From Flaccisagitta enflata (Eukaryota > Chaetognatha > Sagittoidea > Aphragmophora): a stretch of DNA of 64,000 nt. Where the stretch lies: the NCBI GenBank assembly GCA_965153355.1, contig OZ231126.1, positions 103,850,001 through 103,914,000 of the forward strand, in the 5' to 3' direction. Below, piece by piece: positions 59,322 through 64,000 of the stretch (position 1 is its first letter; every line of letters starts with the position of its first letter). The notes below the pieces were generated by a model, which searched no databases, was not told where the DNA came from, and was given only the letters and a program-made list of their open reading frames with translations. A program made the translations under genes and the position numbers.

Positions 59322-59445
59322 TAGGGATGTGGAAGCGGTTGATTTTTATGCCGCTTCCACCGCTTCCGCTTCCATTTTGTAGTTCAAATACTAGTAGCTA
59401 ACCCATCCTCCAAATTGGAAACAGTCAATCGCTTCCACATCCCTA
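59322..59445. mobile_element. hAT-type MITE, 124 bp, 8-bp TSD GTAGCAAC
   Basis: Ends TAGGGATGTGGAAGCGGTTGA and, inverted, TCAATCGCTTCCACATCCCTA. The 8-bp duplication GTAGCAAC lies at 59314-59321 and 59446-59453. An 8-bp TSD and a (C/T)AGGG start fit the hAT superfamily. It is inserted at the end of the foldback element to its left. Confidence 0.9.
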
Positions 59446-59771
59446 GTAGCAACACAGGCCGGGAGAAAGGGAAGGCAGAAGCTGCGGTTGCTGTTAGGGC
59501 AGGGAAGCAAATCGAAGGATAAACCCTGCAATAATGTATGCTTTCTAAGTGCGTCCTCGCACTTTTATAAGCTTATAAGAGGTTATGTCGGTTGGTTGGT
59601 CAGTCGGTCGGTCGGTTTTTCAGTCACGCAAACGTTTGAAATGTACAAAACAGCTGATTCTGACGTATTTCATTATTCCTACCACCTTTCATACCTTACC
59701 ACATTCATTTTCATTCATTCATTCATTCATCAAAAACATTCATTCACAAATTCCTTATCAAGTGAGGTGCA

Positions 59772-59965
59772 CTTTTTAGTCGCGTGCTACGCGACTCTAC
59801 ACCTCGCTATGTCGGTCGGTCGGTCGGTCGGTCAGTCCCTTTTTTGCCGTTTTTGAGCTTTTTGAGCCTACGGCTCCTGCCCAGATGCCCAAGTGACTTC
59901 TCCAGTACTGCTCCTGCCCACCCACACGCTACTAGGGTAGCCGTGTATCCGGCCTTGTTGGCCTT
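59772..59965 (+). repeat. GTCGG-headed interspersed repeat copy
   Basis: Hairpin AGTCGCGTGCTACGCGACT at 59778, then (GTCGGTCG)n, then CTGCTCCTGCCCACCC and GCCGTGTATCCGGCCTTGTT at 59941. Confidence 0.75.
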
Positions 59966-60366
59966 AACTTGGCCTCGCTAACAAGTGAGCGAACAAATGA
60001 GTAGTCTTGTCGCTTTCGAAGTTGCGTGGAAAAACCGAATCTTGGTAAAAGCCGTTAACAAAGAAAAGACTGCGAATTCTGGTGAAATTCAATCAATGAA
60101 TCTTAGTCGTGAATCATGAGTTCCTATAACCTGTAGCCTTTTACAGCTTCGGGACCACAGTAAAAGCAATCTACGACCTGGTGGGCAGCAAAATTGCATC
60201 ACTTATCAGACTTTTACCTCTGCCGTACATTTTATACAACTCTCAACGACTGGTTTTGCAGAATGATAAGAGACAATTCTCTAAATTTTTAACTGCCTCC
60301 TGTTTTCTGTCTTCCTTCTTCCAAACAAAGAAGCACTTAACAACGCAAAGAGATAGAGAAAGTTAG

Positions 60367-60368
<2 letters not shown>

Positions 60369-60440
<72 letters not shown>
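60369..60440 (+). repeat. (GA)n microsatellite
   Basis: Pure GA run of about 70 bp. Confidence 0.95.
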
Positions 60441-60442
<2 letters not shown>

Positions 60443-60518
60443 CTTTCAATATCATGCACACATAAGTATGAGACACTTTATATCAAAGGAGAATCTAAAA
60501 CAATTCTGTCGAATAAAG

Positions 60519-60631
60519 TTTATTTGAATACAAAGAGCTGAACTTGAAAAAAGCATCAAAAGATTTCCGCGTAGACGTCTTGATTTGCCACTTGGCAGGC
60601 CATCAAACTCGCCATACAGTTGATGTGCTCT
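60519..60631 (-). other. Possible 3'-terminal exon with polyadenylation signal
   Basis: On the minus strand, tttcatttacag|A at 60632 opens a 24-codon frame (EHINCMASLMACQVANQ...) that stops at 60558-60556. AATAAA follows at 60524-60519. Strand and order fit a host gene running leftward, but its phase does not match the candidate exon at 61138-61241. Confidence 0.28.
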
Positions 60632-61137
60632 CTGTAAATGAAAAGAACGTTTTTTTACACTCATATCTAAACCAACATGGTCGGCTGTGCAGCCAATTAG
60701 TCGCTTGCAGGTGTGCAGGGATAGCCATGCGTCTGGGTAGTGGCAGAAATTGGGTGGGCTGGGGCTGTGTTAAGACTGGGCAGAGGCAGTCACGATCAGA
60801 AGACACTACTTTGGTCATTTGGGGTCATCCAAAATTTTGCATTACGCTTGGACGAACCTACAGTCGGACCTACAGAATCTTTCAAAGAGTCGCTTATCAA
60901 GCGACTGAGTCCGATAAAACATGGGGATTGCAGAGCTAGTTAGTCCTATACCTCTAATTTAACAATTTAATAGGGCTCTCCTGAGTACAAGAGTACAAGA
61001 GTGCAACAGTGCAAGTGCCAGTGCCAGTGCCAGCGCTACAGGTCTGTCCTAAGTACAAGAGAGCTACAGTTCCAGACAGAATGCTACCTTAAACCATCCT
61101 GCGGTCAGCTGGTGTGATGGCATCTGGACTATTGTAC

Positions 61138-61241
61138 CTTCAAATGATTGAGCAGATTCAGCATGGATTTTTCAATATCTTCTTGAGACATTTGTTGTTT
61201 TCGTTGACTGACACGTGGTTCCTCCAAGATCCCGCCGCGTC
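61138..61241 (-). other. Possible internal exon on the minus strand
   Basis: tgcctag|GA at 61242 opens a frame RGGILEEPRVSQRKQQMSQE continuing DIEKSMLNLLNHLK to a donor AAG|gtacaa at 61137, 104 nt, coding-like. It could join in phase to a tiny exon at 60980-60954 (acceptor gtactcag, eight codons and a stop). No family recognised. Confidence 0.3.
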
Positions 61242-61299
61242 CTAGGCAAGAAACAAGGATAGGGACTTTAAGTTGGAGTTACGAGTAAAATATCATGAA

Positions 61300-62412
61300 C
61301 AATAGCAGCCCAAAGGCAGTAAGTGGTCAGCGGTACCCATGCCCTGCTTGAGTGGTGTATGATTTATGTTGAGGGGGAGCAGGGCAGAAGCCCCAAAGAG
61401 GATGAAGTCCTGTAGAACAGAGGGGAACTCTCCGTCCTTCCATCTGTATGTACATCCTTACGTCCATCCCCCCACCCCATCCTCAGGGTTTGTCTCCTTT
61501 AGGGCCTATTTCGACCCAAATTCTGCCAAACAGCCCAAAGCCAAGCTATATGGCTCGAATCTATGCAGAACGGCCCAAATCCAAGCATAATGGACCAAAT
61601 CCAAGCAAAATGGCCCAAAGCTGGTCAGAATCTAGGTATTGGAGGCCACTGTATAGATCTGAGGGGACCAACAGGTCGCCCAATGGCAATATGTGGTCAG
61701 CGATACCCGTTGCCCTGCTTTGCATGATTGCTAATTTGTGTGAGGGGAAGCAGGGCAGCGGCCCCGAAGGGGACGAAGTCCTGTAGAACATAGGGGGACT
61801 TTCATTCGTCCTGCCTGACAACATTGATGAGATGCTATAGTGTACTGATTGAAGGCCTTTAAGAGTCTGAAGGCTTGTTTAAGGCTTAAATGGCCATCAG
61901 ACCTGATTTGAAGCCTTACAGCGCTACTTTCAGGCCTGTGAGGCCTAATTTGAGAGCTGAGAGGGCTTGTTTGAGGCCTGAGGCCAGGTTTGAGGCCTTA
62001 CAGGCTGGATTTGGGACCTGACAAAACAGATTTGAGACCTGAGAGACAAAATTTGAGGCCTGATGGGCTGGAGTTGAGGCCTGAGGGGCCGATTTGAGGC
62101 CAGAGGGGCTGGATTGAAGGCCTGAGAGGCCAGGTTTCAGGCCTGAGAGGCCAGATTTGAGACCTGACAGGCCAGATTTGAGGCCTAAGGGGCAGGATTT
62201 GAGGCCTGAGGGGCCGGATTGAAGGCCTGAGAGGCCGGATTTCAGGCCTGAGAGGCCGGATTTCAGGCCTGGGAGGCCAGATTTGGGACCTGAGAGACTG
62301 GATTTGGGGCCTGAAGGGGCTGATGGGGGGGGGACGAACAAACGAACGGATGGACGAACATAAGTTCCCCTGTGTTCTACAGGACTTTGTCCCCTTCAGG
62401 ACCGCTGCCCAA
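61300..62412. repeat. GGCC-type foldback element with 21-bp minisatellite core
   Basis: Ends like the copies at 32885-34510: TGGTCAGCGATACCCGTTGCC (61693), GGGCAGCGGCCCCGAAGGGG (61754) and, inverted, CTACAGGACTTTGTCCCCTT with ACCGCTGCCC (about 62376-62410). The core at 61900-62320 is TTTGAGGCCTGAGAGGCCGGA-type repeats. An inner partial copy starts at 61310. Confidence 0.75.
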
Positions 62413-62700
62413 AAGGATGTACCTCGGGCCAGATTTGGGCCATTTTGTTTGGATTTGAGCCATTATACTTGAATTTGGGCCATTTTGCTTAGAATTGGGC
62501 CCTATTGCTTGGATTCGGGCTATCTGGCAGAATTTAAGTCAGAATAGGCCCCAAAAGAGACAAAGTCCTGAGGATGGGGCGAGGAGGGGGGCATACATAT
62601 AGACGTATGAACGGACAGACAGATTCCTCTTGTGTTCAACACGACTTTGTCCCCTTTGGGGCCGCTGCCCAAAAATTTACAGGTTTTTCCAAGTCACTCA
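62413..62700. repeat. Flank of the GGCC element: inverted copy of the 61500-61620 segment
   Basis: GGGCCATTTTGTTTGGATTTG-type units are the complement of the CCAAATCCAAGCAAAATGGCCC units at 61585-61615. It ends with another CTTTGTCCCCTTTGGGGCCGC head at 62644. Confidence 0.6.
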
Positions 62701-62779
62701 TGACAAATAGTTAGGCCGCGATTTAGAAACGCCGTAGAAAGTATGTAAAGATGTTACGTGATGATGAGAATAGGCTGAT

Positions 62780-64000
62780 AAAGAAAAATGGTATGCCATA
62801 AGTGTAAGAAGTAATTGCTATCCATAGTCATTTATATAGCTACATCTGTAAAACGAAATGGAGAGATCTGCCACAAATCTTATGAGTTGGTCACCAACAA
62901 ATAATGCTATTATACATTGGGCGTTCGAATGACACAATAGAGATATCCCATCTCTTAAATTTATACTTACATCTAAATACTTAAATCTAAATACTTAAAT
63001 ATAAACGTGTAAAAAGCTACACATCTCTAGCTACTCTTGTGACAGACACATTTTTTTGAACACCTCTTATGATGTTATGTATGAGCTTGTATATCACAAT
63101 TCCATGTAAAAAACATTAAATGGAGAGACCTAACACAAAAAAACAATGGCGATCACCAACAAGTCATTGAAATGAAACATTTCTTGCAGAGATCTTATAG
63201 AAAATAACTGCTGTGATCACAATCAGGAGCAACATTAAACTAAATAATGCTTTATGATTTTTAATCAATAACTTATTATATTGTAATTCACCTACTAATT
63301 GAAGAAAATACTTCTGCAAACATCTTTGAAAATGCTTAAAACTTGACCATTAATCATTGATCATTTATTTAGCTTCTTTTATAAAACAAACTGGAGAGAT
63401 CTGCCACAAATCTTATGTGTCGGTCACCAACAAATAATGCTATTATATATCAGTTGTTCGAATAAGACTATAGAGATTTTCCATAGAATACTCACACTAT
63501 CCATAGAATACTCCCACTACCAGGTTTTCAAATAACGCTATACAGATTTTCCATAGAATGCTCCCACTATAAAGCATACAGAGATGCAGAGTGCCATTTA
63601 GTAAAGGTCTACGTGTATGACATTTTGGTGTATGATTTTTTGTTTCTTTCGTTAATAGTTTCAAAGTAAGTAAAAGTAAAAAACTTGGAAATCAAATTTT
63701 CAGCAAAAACAAGGAGAAAAGAGCTGTTTCCCAATTAAATACTCCTCATTGTGCTTAGTAAAGTGGCCCTTCACCACATGCTTTAACAAAAATCTCCCAA
63801 ATTTATATTCTGGGAAGTTAAATCATAACATGTAAAAAAACTGCGCATTTTTAGCTGCTCTTGTGACAGACAGACATTTTTTGAACACCTGTTATGAACT
63901 TATAGATCACAATTCCATGTAAAAAGCATTAAATGGAGAGACCTAACGCAATAAAACAATGGCGATCACCAACAAGTCATTGAAATGAAATATTTCTTGC
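62780..64000 (+). repeat. Tandem array of ~270-bp units running off the right edge
   Basis: TGGAGAGAYCT followed by CACCAACAA recurs at about 62859, 63121, 63392 and 63934, i.e. 262, 271 and 2 x 271 bp apart. Neighbouring units alternate between two subtypes (CTGCCACAAATCTTATG and CCTAACACAAAAAAACA). The unit expected near 63660 is too diverged to see. Confidence 0.7.

Overview
This is animal nuclear DNA. Coding exons have GT..AG introns, one gene encodes a secreted fibrinogen-related (ficolin-type) domain and another a low-molecular-weight tyrosine phosphatase. Most of the rest is transposons, foldback elements, microsatellites and minisatellites. The fibrinogen-related gene and the repeat load suit a (probably marine) invertebrate; I cannot name the phylum from sequence alone. 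I found no rRNA, tRNA, CRISPR or bacterial operon.

Region 1 (1-25.8 kb, + strand): a large Helentron-type rolling-circle transposon, cut at the left window edge. ORF1 carries a proline-rich repeat and an SGNH/GDSL-type esterase. ORF2 reads ubiquitin-specific protease (C19)-like domain, P/Q-rich linker, zinc fingers, a nine-copy 23-residue repeat, DUF6570-like region, HUH/Y2 Rep, PIF1-type helicase and a C-terminal EEP endonuclease. The copy has point lesions and three precise insertions: 6966-9596 (TSD CTAACA), 10521-21684 (long element with matching ends) and 22441-24039 (two 624-bp direct repeats around a 351-bp spacer). Removing each insertion with one copy of its flanking duplication restores the ORF2 frame.

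Region 2 (25.8-38.9 kb): host DNA. A three-exon fibrinogen-related gene is on the + strand (30769-32267). Four exons of an ACP1-like phosphatase are on the - strand (37563 to 32562), with the last exon not found. Both are surrounded by foldback and minisatellite repeats.

Region 3 (39-52.2 kb, - strand): a head-to-tail cluster of four genes unlike the host genes around it: an 803-residue zinc/acidic protein, a protein-primed family B DNA polymerase (pPolB) of Polinton/adintovirus type, a six-exon gene whose phases all match (430 aa), and a five-exon gene with poly-Q, one membrane segment and an E/R/K-rich tail (622 aa). I see no integrase, packaging ATPase, protease or capsid gene. It is best described as a virus-derived or Polinton-like element of an unfamiliar, intron-rich kind, and is the strongest candidate in the window for something undescribed.

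Region 4 (52.1-64 kb): a decayed coding fragment, then almost pure repeat DNA: a 20-bp minisatellite, palindromic MITEs, a pogo-like MITE, a near-perfect 329-bp palindrome, a ~155-bp tandem array, a hAT-type MITE with an 8-bp TSD, and a ~270-bp tandem array running off the right edge. A few weak candidate exons lie near 60.5-61.2 kb.
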